A stretch of DNA of 64,000 nucleotides from Dongia deserti (GTDB taxonomy: Bacteria; Pseudomonadota; Alphaproteobacteria; Dongiales; Dongiaceae), in contig NZ_QORW01000020.1 in assembly GCF_003574735.1 (NCBI RefSeq), positions 45,214 to 109,213 on the forward strand, given 5' to 3'. Both the position numbers and the translations under genes were made by a program. Each line of letters starts with the position of its first letter. Position 1 is the first letter of the stretch. Shown piece by piece: positions 17,306 to 27,805 of the stretch. Under the pieces are notes generated by a model. That model was not told where the DNA came from. It made no database searches and saw nothing but the letters and a program-made list of their open reading frames with translations.

Positions 17306-18780
17306 CCGGCAAGGGTGCCGCAAGCCTGACAATTCGTGCTGGAGCAATCGTCGCCTTGATCGCTCTCGGCTTGGCCATTGCGCTGGTCGCGTGGCAGGAG
17401 CGCCTGGCGAGCGCCGCGATCGAGACCTCATCTGATCCGGCGACCGTTCTTGGCATCAGCTTCTATTTGCGGCTCGCCATCCTGCTTCTGCTGATCGGGG
17501 CAGCGGCCGTGATATTGGTCGCCGTGCTGGTGGCGCGCGCACTGTCCATGGCGACGGAACGGTTGGTACCGGAGCAAGCGGTCGATCCTGGTACAACCGA
17601 GCGAGACGCGGCCGACCTGGCACCAAGCTCGGACCTGCCGGTGCCGCTGGCTCGGATGGGGCACCTGATGTCCGTCGGCAGTCTGCTTCGCGGGTTCTGC
17701 CATGAACTGAACAACGAGTTGGGCGCCGTCCAAGGATATGCCGAGCTGCTGTGCGGCGATACGCGCTTGAGCGAGCTGCATCGCCGCCAGGTTGCCCGCA
17801 TCAGGGATGCGACCAGGACCGCTCTTGCCGATATCCGCAGCTTCGGCGCCGCGCTCGGCTGGTCTGGCGACCCGGTGCACATCACGCGGTTGGGGGAGAT
17901 GGCAGCCGAAGCAGCCCGCTCCGCCCAGACCGCCATCGCGACCAAGATCGAGGTGGAGGTGCCGTCCGGTAGCGACGTGGAGGTAACCGCGACCGAGGCG
18001 GAGGTCGGCCAGGCCATCTTGCACCTATGCGCCGCCGCGATTCCATTACTCGGCAAGCAGGATGCCCGCATTCGAATCCTGGTCGATTCCGTCGTCGGAG
18101 CAACGTCGACAGCAGCCGCGGACGTCGCCATCAGCGGGCACCGGCTGGAGATCTGGTCGGATCCGATCGATCCGGAGCGCACCAAGATCCAGTTCGGCGC
18201 CTTGCGTCCAAGCTGGCGCTATGGCCGCGTGCGCTTCGAATTCGAGGGTCATGGCTGGACGCGCGATCTGGTCGGCAGGATGTTCGATATCGGCCAATCG
18301 GACGAGGCAGCGGCGGAAGTCGCCGCCATGGCGCTCCTGGGAACGCTCATGATCGAGACCGGCGGCGTCATCATGGTCGACACCTGCCCGAACAGGCAGA
18401 CTACTACCACACTGCTGTGGCCGGCGCGCATTGCGCCTGAAGTCGGGGCGCCGCTGGAGCTCGACGCGCATGAGGATGAGCTTGATGCCCTGGTCATCCA
18501 CACCTCCGAGGCGACGGCCGAAGAGCTTTCCCGCCGGCTGACGGGCTTCGGCCTGCGCGTTGCCTCAACGACCAGTACGGATTCTGCCATGGAGCTGGTC
18601 GCGGAGATGGGTGCGAGATGCCATGCGATCGTGCTGGCACAGTCCAGCGATGGAGCGGTCCTGGCGCGGCTGCGAGACAGCGGCGCAGCGCCGCGAGTCG
18701 TTCAGCTCGAGACGGTGCCGGAAGCGGAGGAACTGGAAAGGCTGGCAGCCGAATTGCGGCGACCGGAAGCGGTTACATGA
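17302..18780 (+). CDS. Membrane-bound degenerate histidine kinase (probable pseudokinase or scaffold)
   Basis: A 492-residue protein with two membrane helices (about 11-31 and 53-78). A HisKA-like segment follows, GSLLRGFCHELNNELGAVQG, with His134 in the normal H-E position. The region where the ATPase domain should be lacks recognisable N, G1 and G2 boxes: the N-box equivalent reads EAEVGQAILHLCAAAI with no Asn. It ends GGVIMVDTCPNRQTTTTLLW, which does resemble the last strands of HATPase_c. The final 90 residues look like a receiver fold without a phospho-accepting Asp (HAIVLAQSSDG). It is coupled by a 4-nt overlap to the hybrid kinase and overlaps the convergent regulator by 8 nt. It may be a phosphotransfer or inhibitory partner. 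Confidence 0.75.
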   Translation: MTGKGAASLTIRAGAIVALIALGLAIALVAWQERLASAAIETSSDPATVLGISFYLRLAILLLLIGAAAVILVAVLVARALSMATERLVPEQAVDPGTTERDAADLAPSSDLPVPLARMGHLMSVGSLLRGFCHELNNELGAVQGYAELLCGDTRLSELHRRQVARIRDATRTALADIRSFGAALGWSGDPVHITRLGEMAAEAARSAQTAIATKIEVEVPSGSDVEVTATEAEVGQAILHLCAAAIPLLGKQDARIRILVDSVVGATSTAAADVAISGHRLEIWSDPIDPERTKIQFGALRPSWRYGRVRFEFEGHGWTRDLVGRMFDIGQSDEAAAEVAAMALLGTLMIETGGVIMVDTCPNRQTTTTLLWPARIAPEVGAPLELDAHEDELDALVIHTSEATAEELSRRLTGFGLRVASTTSTDSAMELVAEMGARCHAIVLAQSSDGAVLARLRDSGAAPRVVQLETVPEAEELERLAAELRRPEAVT

Positions 18781-19399
18781 ATTGCCCGAGCTGGGCCAGG
18801 CGCACTGCGATCTGCGTCCGGTTCTTGGTCTCGAGCTTCCGGCACAGATTGCGGACGTGCAGCTTGACGGTCACCTCCTGCAGGTCGAGCGCGCGGGCAA
18901 TCTCCTTGTTCGACGCGCCCTTCACCAGCATGGCAGCAACCTCCAGTTCACGCGGCGTCAAGACTTCCGCGCCCACGACCTGCAGTCCCTCGGTCGTGCC
19001 GCTGCTCCGCATCAGGTCGGCCGGCGCATAGACTTCGCCCGCCATGATCGTTTGCAACGCCGCGATCAGCTTGTCGCCGGACAAGGTCTTGGGAATGAAG
19101 CCTTTCGCCCCGGCGGCGATCGCGGCGCTCGCGACCGGCTTGGTGACCATGCCGGTAATGATGGCGACCGCCGAGTTCGGGCAGTGCGCGACCATGCGCT
19201 TCAAACCTTCCAAGCCCAGCATGCCCGGCATGTTGAGGTCGAGCAGCGTCACGTCATGGCAGCCGCTCGCGAGGACGAGCGCAAAGGCTTCATCGAAACT
19301 GCGGGCCGTCACCACGTCGGCTTCCGGCATATGACGCTCAATGACCGCCTTGAAACCGTCCAGGACGAGTTCGTGATCATCGGCCAAAAGAATTCGCAC
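18773..19399 (-). CDS. NarL/FixJ-type response regulator
   Basis: A two-domain transcription factor of 208 residues. The receiver has acidic pocket ADDHE at 6-10, phospho-acceptor Asp54 in TLLDLNMPGM, and Lys in FIPKTLSGDKL. A LuxR-type helix-turn-helix occupies about 147-205 (LTPRELEVAAMLVKGASNKE, IARALDLQEVTVKLHVRNLC). It converges on and overlaps the degenerate kinase gene by 8 nt, so the two transcripts are antisense at their ends. The kinase genes alongside are its likely phosphodonors. Target genes are unknown; the regulator may act on a remote regulon. Confidence 0.93.
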   Translation of the reverse strand: MRILLADDHELVLDGFKAVIERHMPEADVVTARSFDEAFALVLASGCHDVTLLDLNMPGMLGLEGLKRMVAHCPNSAVAIITGMVTKPVASAAIAAGAKGFIPKTLSGDKLIAALQTIMAGEVYAPADLMRSSGTTEGLQVVGAEVLTPRELEVAAMLVKGASNKEIARALDLQEVTVKLHVRNLCRKLETKNRTQIAVRLAQLGQFM

Positions 19400-19489
19400 G
19401 CCTGTTCCCTCGGCACCTGTAAGCGAGGCAATTATGACATTACGACCGCAGAGCGCTTAACGAAAGATGAAAGCTTTGGGTCAGCTCAA

Positions 19490-20365
19490 TCATAGCGGGC
19501 GCAAAGGCAGCCTCGATCCGCGGACAAGCCAATTGTCGGCAGGATAGCGGCACTCGCCATCGATCACGTGCAGTGCATAAGCATGTCGGGATCTATCGGA
19601 AGTATTAGGCCCGCTATAGTGCGGCAGCTGGCCGTGCAGGACGATCAGCGTCCCCTTCGGCGCCTCCAGCCCGACTCGCGGTCCCTCCGGCCAGGGCGAG
19701 TCATCCAGCACCTCGGTCACCAGCGTGTCGTTCCGCCTCACGAAGCGAGACTTGAGGGGTATGCGATGAGCGCCGGGCAGGCACCACATCGCCCCGTTCT
19801 CCATGGTGGCGTCCTCCAGCGCGAACCAGAAGCCGATGCAGCTCAGCGGTTCGGTATAGAGGTAGGTGGAATCCACGTGCCAGACCACCTCGCCGCCGAT
19901 ATGCGGCTGCTTGAAGATATACATCGACTGGATGATCTGCGGCGCCCGGACGCCGAGGTTCTTGGCCAGCGCACGGAGCTTTGCGGTATGCGAGAACGCC
20001 TCAAAGGCCGGATCGAGATCATGCATCGCATGCCCGATCTTGTTGATCGACAGCGCCTTGGGTTGCTGCAATTCGCCGCGGGCATCGAACGCCCCTTCCT
20101 CGAAGAAGAAGCGAATCTTGTCACCGGACGTCTCGAAATACTCCGCCGAGGCATGCGCGCGGCTCGTCGTCGAGAAGATTGTGCGATGCTCTGCCGGATC
20201 AAACTCCTCTACGAGTTCGAGCGCCCGCGCGCGCAAGCGGTCGCATTCAGCCGCCGCGACGAAGTTCTCCAGGAACAGATAGCCGTCGGCTTCGAAGGAC
20301 GCGCGCATGTCTGCTGACAAATGACCGTCGTCGCTGCGAAGGCGGCGGGGCGCGAGATCGATCAT
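19490..20365 (-). CDS. Phytanoyl-CoA dioxygenase (PhyH) family protein
   Basis: An Fe(II)/2-oxoglutarate oxygenase of 291 residues, about the length of animal PHYHD1. The iron ligands are visible: WHVDSTYLY gives the HxD pair near 162-164, and [20 protein letters not shown] gives the distal His with the downstream Arg that would bind 2-oxoglutarate. The N-terminal block is [14 protein letters not shown]. The gene is last in the nucleoside operon and overlaps deoB by 4 nt. That coupling hints at a substrate related to nucleosides or pentoses rather than phytanoyl-CoA, but this is inference only. The 90-nt gap downstream holds no clear terminator. Confidence 0.85.
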   Translation of the reverse strand: MIDLAPRRLRSDDGHLSADMRASFEADGYLFLENFVAAAECDRLRARALELVEEFDPAEHRTIFSTTSRAHASAEYFETSGDKIRFFFEEGAFDARGELQQPKALSINKIGHAMHDLDPAFEAFSHTAKLRALAKNLGVRAPQIIQSMYIFKQPHIGGEVVWHVDSTYLYTEPLSCIGFWFALEDATMENGAMWCLPGAHRIPLKSRFVRRNDTLVTEVLDDSPWPEGPRVGLEAPKGTLIVLHGQLPHYSGPNTSDRSRHAYALHVIDGECRYPADNWLVRGSRLPLRPL

Positions 20366-21585
20366 GCGAAGCAGTTCTGGCCATGCGCCAGCGGCGCTAG
20401 ATTTAGATGCCGCGCGATGGTCTGGCCCATGTCGGCGAAGCTGAGCCGCTTACCGACGGAACCCGCCGGCACAGCGGGACCGAAGAACAGCACAGGTACA
20501 TGCTCGCGCGTATGGTCCGTGCCGGACCAGGTCGGATCGCAGCCGTGGTCAGCGGTCGCCAGCACCAAATCGCCGGGCCGCAGCCGCGCTTCCAGCTCCG
20601 GCAGGCGACGGTCGAACGCTTCCAGCGCGGCGGCATAGCCCACGACATCGCGCCGATGGCCATATAGCATATCGAAATCGACGAAGTTGGCGAATACCAG
20701 CGACCGGTCGCCTGCTTCCGTCATTGCGTCGATGGTGCGATCGAACAAGCCGACATTATCCTCCGCCTTCAGCTTCTTGGAGATGCCGCGATTCGCGAAG
20801 ATATCGGCGATCTTGCCGATGCTCCAGACCTCCGCGCCCGAGGCGGAGACGCGATCCAGCAGCGTTTCTTCGGGTGGCGGCGTGGTGTAGTCGCGGCGGT
20901 TCGCCGTGCGGCGGAAATCGGCTGGGCTTTCTCCAACGAAGGGCCGCGCGATCACGCGTCCGATATTGAGCGGCACCAGTAATTCCTTGGCGCGCTCGCA
21001 GAAGCGATAGAGCCGTTCCAGTCCGAAATGCTGCTCGTGCGCCGCCACCTGGAACACGCTGTCGGCAGAGGTGTAGCAGATCGGCTTGCCGGTCCGGATA
21101 TGCTCCTCGCCCAGTTCGACGATGATCTCGGTGCCGGAGGCATGGCAATCGCCGAGAATAGCCGGGAGGCGAAACTCTCCGACCAGTTGCTCGATAATCT
21201 CCCGCGGGAAACACGGACGTTCGCGCGGGAAATAGCCCCAGTCGAACGGCATGGGGCAACCGGCCATCTCCCAATGGCCGCTGGGCGTATCCTTGCCCTT
21301 GCTCACTTCGGCGGCACAGCCATAGGCGCCTTCGATGCCATCGGCTTCCAGACCTGGAGGGATCGCGCCGGTCGAAATCTCGGCGGCGCGACCAAGACCC
21401 CAGCGCGCCAGGTTCGGCACGCGCAACCGGCCGGATCGCACACCGGGTTTGTCGGCGCGACCATCGGCGCACGCTTGGGCGATATGGCCCAGCGTATCGG
21501 CGCCTGCATCGCCGAATTGTGCGGCGTCGGCCGTCGCGCCAATGCCGAAGGAATCCAGAACCAGGATGATGGCACGCCGCTGCAT
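20362..21585 (-). CDS. deoB: Phosphopentomutase
   Basis: Interconverts (deoxy)ribose-1-phosphate and (deoxy)ribose-5-phosphate, linking nucleoside phosphorolysis to central carbon. The 407-residue product belongs to the alkaline phosphatase superfamily: metal ligands are in [11 protein letters not shown] at the N-terminus, [16 protein letters not shown] and [20 protein letters not shown] near the C-terminus. [12 protein letters not shown] is the family signature around the phosphorylated Thr. It lies 4 nt after deoA, and its last codons overlap the dioxygenase gene. Together with deoA, PNP and cdd it forms a complete route from purine and pyrimidine nucleosides to pentose phosphate; deoC is not in this window. 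Confidence 0.96.
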   Translation of the reverse strand: MQRRAIILVLDSFGIGATADAAQFGDAGADTLGHIAQACADGRADKPGVRSGRLRVPNLARWGLGRAAEISTGAIPPGLEADGIEGAYGCAAEVSKGKDTPSGHWEMAGCPMPFDWGYFPRERPCFPREIIEQLVGEFRLPAILGDCHASGTEIIVELGEEHIRTGKPICYTSADSVFQVAAHEQHFGLERLYRFCERAKELLVPLNIGRVIARPFVGESPADFRRTANRRDYTTPPPEETLLDRVSASGAEVWSIGKIADIFANRGISKKLKAEDNVGLFDRTIDAMTEAGDRSLVFANFVDFDMLYGHRRDVVGYAAALEAFDRRLPELEARLRPGDLVLATADHGCDPTWSGTDHTREHVPVLFFGPAVPAGSVGKRLSFADMGQTIARHLNLAPLAHGQNCFA

Positions 21586-21589
21586 GGAC

Positions 21590-22912
21590 TCAGTCTACCG
21601 CAATCCGCTGGTGAATGGGCGACGGGACCCTGACCATCTCGCCAGTCAGCCGGACTGCCGCCCGGATGGCATCCGCAGCACGCGACCAGGATGCTCCGTC
21701 CACCGCGTGAACAAGGCAGATCGGCTGGTGTGGCCCCACTTCTTCGCCCAGGGCGCGGAAATCGGAGAATCCCACGCGATGGTCGATCTTGTCCTGCGGG
21801 CGGAGCCGGCCGCCACCCAGCTCGATCAGCGCCACACCCACGGCGCGTGTGTCAATGGATGCAATCCGGCCCGTCGCCACCGGCGTGCATGGCCTGACCA
21901 CTGGCGCCGAGGGAAGATGGGCGCCTGGACGGTCCACCAAATTGGCGGGGCCGCCCAGCGCCGCGACCATCTGACCAAAGATCTCCGCTGCACGGCCGGA
22001 GGAAAGTGCCGCATCGATCTTGCTCATGGCTTCCGGCGCAGACTGGCATACGCCGCCGACCAGAAGCATCTCCGCCACCAGCGTGCGTGTGACGTCATCC
22101 AGCCTTGGATCGCGGCGCTTGCCGGTCAGGTATTCGATCGCTTCCATAACCTCCGTCACGTGGCCGGCGGCGTGACCCAGCACCTGGCTCATGTCGGTGA
22201 TCAAGGCCGTAGTCTTGACCCCCGCCCCGCTCGCCACGCGCACGATGCTGTCGGCCAATTGGCGCGCGGAGTCGAGCGTCGGCATGAAAGCGCCGTTGCC
22301 GGACTTCACGTCCATGACCAGGCCCTGCAGTCCGGCGGCCAGTTTCTTGGAGAGGATGGAGGCGGTGATCAAGGGAATGGATTCGACTGTCGCGGTCACG
22401 TCGCGGATCGCATAGAGGCGGCGGTCCGCCGGCGCGAGGTTCGATGTCTGGCCGATGATGGCGCAGCCCACCTCGCGCACCACACGCCGGAACAAAGCCG
22501 TGTCGGGTTGGGCCTGGTAGCCGGGAATAGAGTCGAACTTGTCCAGCGTGCCGCCGGTATGGCCCAGCCCGCGGCCGGAAATCATCGGCACGAAGCAGCC
22601 GCAGGCCGCCGCGATGGGCCCCAGCATCAAGGAAACCTTGTCGCCCACGCCGCCGGTCGAATGCTTGTCGATCACCGGACCGCTCAGCCCGTCGCGCGAC
22701 CAGTCGAGGACGTCGCCCGACTGCATCATGGCGCGCGTGAGGGCAATGCGCTCCGGCATCTCCATGCCGCGGAAGAACACCGCCATGGCGAAGGCAGCCA
22801 CCTGCCCTTCGGTGATGGAGCCGTCGGTGATGCCTATGACGAAGTGCGCGATCTCGGCCTCGCTCAACACGTCGCCATTGCGCTTTTTGCGGATGATTTC
22901 CTGCGGCAGCAT
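21590..22912 (-). CDS. deoA: Thymidine (pyrimidine-nucleoside) phosphorylase
   Basis: Cleaves thymidine or deoxyuridine with phosphate to the base plus deoxyribose-1-phosphate. The 440-residue product has the family signature [20 protein letters not shown] near 76-95, followed by [20 protein letters not shown] (about 111-130), and [20 protein letters not shown], which binds phosphate and cation. Length matches E. coli DeoA (440). The ATG overlaps the PNP stop by one base (TGATG), giving termination-reinitiation coupling. It sits mid-operon between PNP and deoB. Confidence 0.96.
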   Translation of the reverse strand: MLPQEIIRKKRNGDVLSEAEIAHFVIGITDGSITEGQVAAFAMAVFFRGMEMPERIALTRAMMQSGDVLDWSRDGLSGPVIDKHSTGGVGDKVSLMLGPIAAACGCFVPMISGRGLGHTGGTLDKFDSIPGYQAQPDTALFRRVVREVGCAIIGQTSNLAPADRRLYAIRDVTATVESIPLITASILSKKLAAGLQGLVMDVKSGNGAFMPTLDSARQLADSIVRVASGAGVKTTALITDMSQVLGHAAGHVTEVMEAIEYLTGKRRDPRLDDVTRTLVAEMLLVGGVCQSAPEAMSKIDAALSSGRAAEIFGQMVAALGGPANLVDRPGAHLPSAPVVRPCTPVATGRIASIDTRAVGVALIELGGGRLRPQDKIDHRVGFSDFRALGEEVGPHQPICLVHAVDGASWSRAADAIRAAVRLTGEMVRVPSPIHQRIAVD

Positions 22913-23712
22913 CAGGCGCCCAGACCTGCAATCATGTGATTGAGCAAGCGCCGCAGCTCTACTGCAGCGGTCGCGGCCACGCTCATCGTCTGCTCGTGGC
23001 TCAATGGCGTATCGCTCATGCCCGCGCCGAAATTGGTGATGATGGAGAAGCCCGCGACCTTCATGCCGGCCTGGCGCGCCAAAATCACTTCTGGAACGGT
23101 CGACATGCCGATGGCCGTGCCGCCGACCATGCGCGCGAACCTAATCTCCGCCGCTGTTTCGAACTGCGGACCGGAGAACCAGACATAGATTCCTTCGTGT
23201 AACATCACACCGGTCGCCTGCGCTGCGTCACGAGCGTGCTGCTGCAGGCCAGCATCGTAAGCGCCCACCATGTCGACGAACCGGCTGTTGCCGGCTTCAT
23301 CGAACAGCGGCGAGGATTGCACCAGATTGATGTGGTCGGTGATCATCATCACCGAGCCAGGGCCCATTGCGGGATCGAGGCTGCCGCCGGCGTTGGTGAG
23401 GATCAGCGTCTCGCACCCGATCGCATGTAGCGCGCGCACCGGCACCTTCATGGCGTCCGCGCGGCCATGTTCATAGAAATGCCCGCGCCCCTGCAGCACG
23501 GCGACCGCGGTCTCACCGATCTTGCCCAGCGACAGGAGGCCAGCGTGCCCTTCCACGCTCGGCTGTGGAAAGCCTGGCAGTCCGCGATAGTCGAGGACGG
23601 TGGCGTCCGTCACGTCCTGCGCCATCGGACCTAGACCGGAGCCGAGGATGATGCCGACGTTCGGCTTGAAGCCCGGCTTGGCTGCCGCAATGATGCCCGC
23701 CGCCTCCTTCAT
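22912..23712 (-). CDS. Purine nucleoside phosphorylase (trimeric type)
   Basis: Phosphorolyses inosine and guanosine-type nucleosides. The 266-residue product is of the trimeric PNP/MTAP class: [17 protein letters not shown] (phosphate loop), [71 protein letters not shown] and SIITNFGAG, where the Asn recognises the 6-oxopurine. The ATG at 23712 matches the family N-terminus and overlaps cdd by 4 nt; longer in-frame starts lie inside cdd. It is often annotated punA, deoD or xapA. The spectrum (hypoxanthine and guanine versus xanthine) cannot be decided. Confidence 0.93.
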   Translation of the reverse strand: MKEAAGIIAAAKPGFKPNVGIILGSGLGPMAQDVTDATVLDYRGLPGFPQPSVEGHAGLLSLGKIGETAVAVLQGRGHFYEHGRADAMKVPVRALHAIGCETLILTNAGGSLDPAMGPGSVMMITDHINLVQSSPLFDEAGNSRFVDMVGAYDAGLQQHARDAAQATGVMLHEGIYVWFSGPQFETAAEIRFARMVGGTAIGMSTVPEVILARQAGMKVAGFSIITNFGAGMSDTPLSHEQTMSVAATAAVELRRLLNHMIAGLGA

Positions 23713-24101
23713 GAGAGATTCTCCGGGCCGAAGGATTCGGGCAACAACTCGTCGCGGGTAAAGGTGCGGCGCAGACCTTCCGGTCCGCAGACGTGGATCT
23801 TCGTCTCGGGCGTCGCGAATTCGCGGATGCGCTGCCGGCAACCGCCGCACGGCGTGCACATCGCGTCACCACGGCCGATCACCACCACTTCGCGGATCTG
23901 TTGCCGGCCGTCGCACACCATCGCGGCGATGGCGCCGGCTTCGGCACAGGTGCCGACCGGATAGGCCGCGTTCTCCACATTGCAGCCGCTGTAAATCTGG
24001 CCGTCGGCGGCCAGGATCGCCGCGCCGACCTGGAATTTCGAATAGGGCGCGTAGGCACGCTCCATAGCGGCACTGGCCGCCGCGAATAGGCGCTGGTCCA
24101 T
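23709..24101 (-). CDS. cdd: Cytidine deaminase
   Basis: Converts cytidine and deoxycytidine to uridine and deoxyuridine for the phosphorylases downstream. The 130-residue homotetrameric-type enzyme has YAPYSKFQVGAAIL, SGCNVENAAYPVGTCAEAGA (zinc ligand Cys with catalytic Glu) and TPCGGCRQRIREF (two further zinc Cys). ATG 24101 is preferred; a GTG at 24104 directly abuts the transporter stop and is also possible, since an AAGGAG ribosome site serves both. The gene follows the ABC permease with almost no gap and overlaps PNP by 4 nt. Confidence 0.95.
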   Translation of the reverse strand: MDQRLFAAASAAMERAYAPYSKFQVGAAILAADGQIYSGCNVENAAYPVGTCAEAGAIAAMVCDGRQQIREVVVIGRGDAMCTPCGGCRQRIREFATPETKIHVCGPEGLRRTFTRDELLPESFGPENLS

Positions 24102-24104
24102 CAC

Positions 24105-25079
24105 TCACCGCTCCTTGACATAGGGTTGCCCCAGCGCGTGCGGCGCCATCGCGCGCCCGACAAATCCCGCCAGCAGCACCACGGTCAAGATATAGGGCAA
24201 GGCCTGGATCGCCTCCACCGGCACCTGCCCGATTCCCGGAAAATTGACCCCTTGCAGCCGGATGGCGATGGCGTCCAGCAGGCCGAACAGCAGGCAGGCG
24301 AACATGGCCGGCCACGGGCGCCACTTACCAAACACCATGGCGGCGAGCGCGATGAAGCCGCGGCCGGCGGTCATATGGGGGCTGAACGCTGCGTTCTGCG
24401 CGATGGACAGATAGGCGCCGGCGAAACCGCACAGGATCCCTGCGATGATGACGGCACGGTAGCGCAGCCAGGTGACCGAGATGCCGGCGGTATCAACCAC
24501 CTTCGGATCCTCGCCGACAGCGCGCAGCCTGAGGCCGAAGCGCGTGTGATAAAGCACCCACCAGCCGATCGGGACGGCGGCGAAGGCGATATAGACCAGC
24601 AGATTGTGACCGCCGATGACGAAAGCGTAGACCGGGCCAATGATGGGAATGTCGTACGCATACTCCCAGCCCGGAGGCCGCAGCGTCATGAACCGCGCAT
24701 CGGGTGCCAAGTCGGGGGTCTGTCCGCCGCGTCCGAACCAGGCGTTACCGAGCACGACCGTCAGACCGGCCGCCATGATGTTGATGGCAACACCGCTCAC
24801 CACCTGGTTGCCGCGATAGGTGATGCAAGCAAGGCCATGCAGCAGCCCCATCATGATGCCGACCAGGATTGCGCCGAGCAGGGCGAGCCAAGCGGAGCCG
24901 GTCACCACCGCGACGCAAGCGGCGGCGAAGGCGCCGGCCAGCATCTTGCCCTCGAGCCCGATATCGATGGTCCCGGAGCGCTCAGAGAACATGCCAGCCA
25001 TAGCCGCGAACACCAGCGGGGTCGCGGTGCGGAGCGTTGCCGACAGAATCGAAACGGTCTGCAGCCAGAGGTCTTCCAT
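24105..25079 (-). CDS. Nucleoside ABC transporter permease (second permease)
   Basis: A branched-chain/ribose-type permease (BPD_transp_2) of 324 residues with eight or more hydrophobic segments. AGMFSERSGTIDIGLEGKML and GRGFIALAAMVFGKWRPWPA are the conserved blocks of the second permease of nucleoside BMP transporters (NupQ type in lactococci). It pairs with the upstream permease, an ATPase with two nucleotide-binding halves and a BMP-family binding protein. Spacing to its partner is one base. Nucleosides as substrate follow from the salvage genes in the same operon. Confidence 0.92.
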   Translation of the reverse strand: MEDLWLQTVSILSATLRTATPLVFAAMAGMFSERSGTIDIGLEGKMLAGAFAAACVAVVTGSAWLALLGAILVGIMMGLLHGLACITYRGNQVVSGVAINIMAAGLTVVLGNAWFGRGGQTPDLAPDARFMTLRPPGWEYAYDIPIIGPVYAFVIGGHNLLVYIAFAAVPIGWWVLYHTRFGLRLRAVGEDPKVVDTAGISVTWLRYRAVIIAGILCGFAGAYLSIAQNAAFSPHMTAGRGFIALAAMVFGKWRPWPAMFACLLFGLLDAIAIRLQGVNFPGIGQVPVEAIQALPYILTVVLLAGFVGRAMAPHALGQPYVKER

Positions 25080-25080
25080 C

Positions 25081-26208
25081 TCAGGTCGCCTCCGCCAGGA
25101 TCGCGCGTCGGTTGAACATTGCGTAGACGCGCGCGATCCACGGCCGGTTCATATAGGCGAGCGCGCCGGAGAACAGGATGACTAGGCCCTGCATGGCCAC
25201 GATCATGTCGCGCGTGATGGTCGGGATCTCGAAGGCCAACTCGGCGCCCCCCTGATAAAGCGCGCCGAACAGGACCGCCGACAGCACAATGCCGATGGGA
25301 TGATTGCGGCCCATCAGCGCCACCGCAATGCCGGTGAAGCCGGCGCCAGCCACGAAATCCAGCAGCAGGCGATGGTGATATCCGATGATCTGGTTCAGGG
25401 CGACGCCGGCGGCGAGCGCTCCGGAGAGGCACATCGCGATCAGGATAACGCGCTGCGGCGAGATGCCTGCGTAGACGGCTGCTTTCGGTGACAAGCCGAC
25501 GGCGCGGATCGCATAGCCCCAGCGCGTGCGCCAGATGAAGATCCACACGAACACGCAGCAAGCCGCCGCCCACAGGATCGATAGGTTGAGTGGCGTGCTC
25601 GGCATCTTGAGGCCCAGGAGAGCCGCCAGTTCGTGGACATGCGGCAGATGGGCGGCATCACCGAACTCGCGGCTGCTCGGCAACATATCGCCTGGCGGGC
25701 GCAGAAGGTCCGAGCCGATATAGACCATCAGCGACGCCGCGATGAAATTGAACATGATCGTCGTGATCACGATGTGGCTGCCGCGATAGGCCTGCAGGTA
25801 GGCCGGAATGAACGCCCAGCCGGCACCGAACACCATCGCAGCCATCAGGCCGAGCGGAATCAGCAGGATGCCGGGCAGGTAAGCATCGAGCAGCAGGATC
25901 GCGAGCGTTGCACCGAGGCCCGCGACATAGGCCTGCCCTTCCCCGCCGATATTGAACAAGCCGGCATGGAATGCGACCGCGACGGCTAGGCCGGTGAATA
26001 CAAAATCTGTCGCGTAATAGAGCGTATAGCTGATCGCGACGGAGTCATACACCGCGCCCCAAGCCATGATGCGCATGGCGTCGATCGGATTGACACCGAT
26101 GATAAGCACGACCAGGCCGGCCACCAGCAAAGCCTGGATCAGATTGACGATCGGCATCAGGCCGATATCGACCCAGCGCGGCAGCGCGGCTTGCGACGCT
26201 GCGCTCAT
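25081..26208 (-). CDS. Nucleoside ABC transporter permease (first permease)
   Basis: A 375-residue inner-membrane permease, longer than its partner as usual for the NupP type. Conserved blocks include [20 protein letters not shown] near residues 80-100 and [20 protein letters not shown] near 285-305. About nine membrane helices are visible, with a periplasmic loop near 165-200. Its first codons overlap the ATPase gene by 4 nt. It forms the membrane heterodimer with the permease encoded immediately downstream. Confidence 0.92.
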   Translation of the reverse strand: MSAASQAALPRWVDIGLMPIVNLIQALLVAGLVVLIIGVNPIDAMRIMAWGAVYDSVAISYTLYYATDFVFTGLAVAVAFHAGLFNIGGEGQAYVAGLGATLAILLLDAYLPGILLIPLGLMAAMVFGAGWAFIPAYLQAYRGSHIVITTIMFNFIAASLMVYIGSDLLRPPGDMLPSSREFGDAAHLPHVHELAALLGLKMPSTPLNLSILWAAACCVFVWIFIWRTRWGYAIRAVGLSPKAAVYAGISPQRVILIAMCLSGALAAGVALNQIIGYHHRLLLDFVAGAGFTGIAVALMGRNHPIGIVLSAVLFGALYQGGAELAFEIPTITRDMIVAMQGLVILFSGALAYMNRPWIARVYAMFNRRAILAEAT

Positions 26209-27788
26209 GCCGCCTCGTCCGCCTGGGCGTGCGCATTGGCCATCATGAGGCCGAGGGTGCGCTCGTCCGCTTCGTCGCCATCAACCTCGCCGACGATCCG
26301 GCCCTGGAACATCACCAGGATGCGGTCGCTGAGGGACATCACTTCGTCCAGCTCCACCGATACCAGCAGGATGGCGCAACCGGCATCGCGCAAGGCGAGT
26401 AGCTGCCGGTGGATGAACTCGATAGCACCAATATCGACGCCGCGAGTTGGCTGCCCGACCACCAGCACCTTCGGCTGACGCGCGATCTCGCGCGCCAGGA
26501 TCAGTTTCTGCTGATTGCCGCCGGAGAAATTACCGCATCGGAGCTCCGGATCGCGCGGCCGCACATCGAAGCGCTCCATCAGCTTGCCGCAGGCGTTGGT
26601 CATCGCGTCGCGGTCCATTAGGATGCGGCCGTTATACTCCTCGTCGTCGTGATACCCGAGCACGACGGATTCCCAGGCCGGGAACGCCGTCACGACGCCC
26701 AGGCGCAACCGGTCCTCCGGCACATGGGCAAGACCATACTCGCGAACGACTGCCGGGCCGTAAGGTGCGTCCGGAGAGACCTCGAGGTCGCATAGCGTGA
26801 TGCCGCCACTTGAGAGCGGCCGGATACCGGACAACGCTTCCAGCAGCTCGCTCTGGCCATTGCCGGAAACGCCGGCAATACCGAGAATCTCGCCCGCGCG
26901 CAGGTCGAAGCCGACATCATCGACACGCTTCACGCCCTTGGCGTCGACGACGGTGAGATTGCGCACCGACAGCCGCACTTCGCCCGGTGTCGCTTTGGTC
27001 TTGTCGAGCTCCAGGCGGACCTTGCGCCCCACCATCAGCTCCGCCAGATGCTCGCGCGTCGCCTGCTTGGTCGGCAAGGTCGCGACCATCTCGCCCTGCC
27101 GCATGACCGACACGGTATCGGTGATCGCCAGGATCTCGCGCAGCTTGTGGGTGATGAGCACGATGGTGACGCCGCGCGCATTCAAGGCGCGCAGGATCTG
27201 AAAGAGTTGGTCCGTCTCCTGCGGCGTTAGCACTCCGGTGGGCTCATCCAGGATGAGAATGTCGCAATGGCGGAACAAGGCCTTCAGGATCTCGACGCGC
27301 TGCTGCTCGCCAACCGGCAGATCAGAGATATGCGCATCGGGATCAACATTGAGCCCGTAATCCCGCGCCAGCCGCTCAAGCTCGGCCCGCGCCTTGCCAG
27401 CGCCGCCGCGCAGCAAGACGCCGTCTTCCGCGCCAAGCATGACGTTCTCGAGCACCGTGAACGGCTCCACCAGCATGAAGTGCTGATGCACCATGCCGAT
27501 GCCCGCAGCGATCGCGTCGTGCGAGCCGTGGATCTTCACCGGCTTGCCGTTGATGAGGATCTCGCCGGCATCGGCCGTGTAGAAGCCGTAGAGAATACTC
27601 ATCAGGGTCGATTTGCCGGCACCGTTTTCGCCGATGATGCCGTGGATCGAACTCTTCGCGATAGTCAGGCTGACATTCTTGTTGGCGTGAACGGCGCCGA
27701 ACGACTTGTCGATGCCGCGCAACTCGATCGCCGCCGGCCGGGTTGCGGCCGACGGCGATTCCGCATTGCCAACGGGCTGTGCTGGCAT
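26205..27788 (-). CDS. Nucleoside ABC transporter ATP-binding protein (two-domain)
   Basis: A 527-residue tandem ATPase. The N-terminal half has Walker [10 protein letters not shown], the signature-like [15 protein letters not shown] and Walker [12 protein letters not shown]. The C-terminal half starts around 270 with [14 protein letters not shown] in place of a full Walker A and has [19 protein letters not shown] as its signature. The degenerate second Walker A is normal for BMP/ribose-type importers. It follows the binding protein by 17 nt and overlaps the first permease by 4 nt. It energises nucleoside uptake on the cytoplasmic side of the complex. Confidence 0.93.
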   Translation of the reverse strand: MPAQPVGNAESPSAATRPAAIELRGIDKSFGAVHANKNVSLTIAKSSIHGIIGENGAGKSTLMSILYGFYTADAGEILINGKPVKIHGSHDAIAAGIGMVHQHFMLVEPFTVLENVMLGAEDGVLLRGGAGKARAELERLARDYGLNVDPDAHISDLPVGEQQRVEILKALFRHCDILILDEPTGVLTPQETDQLFQILRALNARGVTIVLITHKLREILAITDTVSVMRQGEMVATLPTKQATREHLAELMVGRKVRLELDKTKATPGEVRLSVRNLTVVDAKGVKRVDDVGFDLRAGEILGIAGVSGNGQSELLEALSGIRPLSSGGITLCDLEVSPDAPYGPAVVREYGLAHVPEDRLRLGVVTAFPAWESVVLGYHDDEEYNGRILMDRDAMTNACGKLMERFDVRPRDPELRCGNFSGGNQQKLILAREIARQPKVLVVGQPTRGVDIGAIEFIHRQLLALRDAGCAILLVSVELDEVMSLSDRILVMFQGRIVGEVDGDEADERTLGLMMANAHAQADEAA

Positions 27789-27805
27789 TCCAGAGCCAGA
27801 CCCGA

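Noticed and set aside
14417..19399. Cyclic-di-GMP signalling locus because of MASE1
   Set aside because: MASE1 occurs with kinases as well as GGDEF proteins; there is no GGDEF or EAL motif here.
21335..22939. 534-residue plus-strand open frame over deoA/deoB
   Set aside because: It is antisense to two enzymes with complete active-site motifs; no recognisable domain in the frame.
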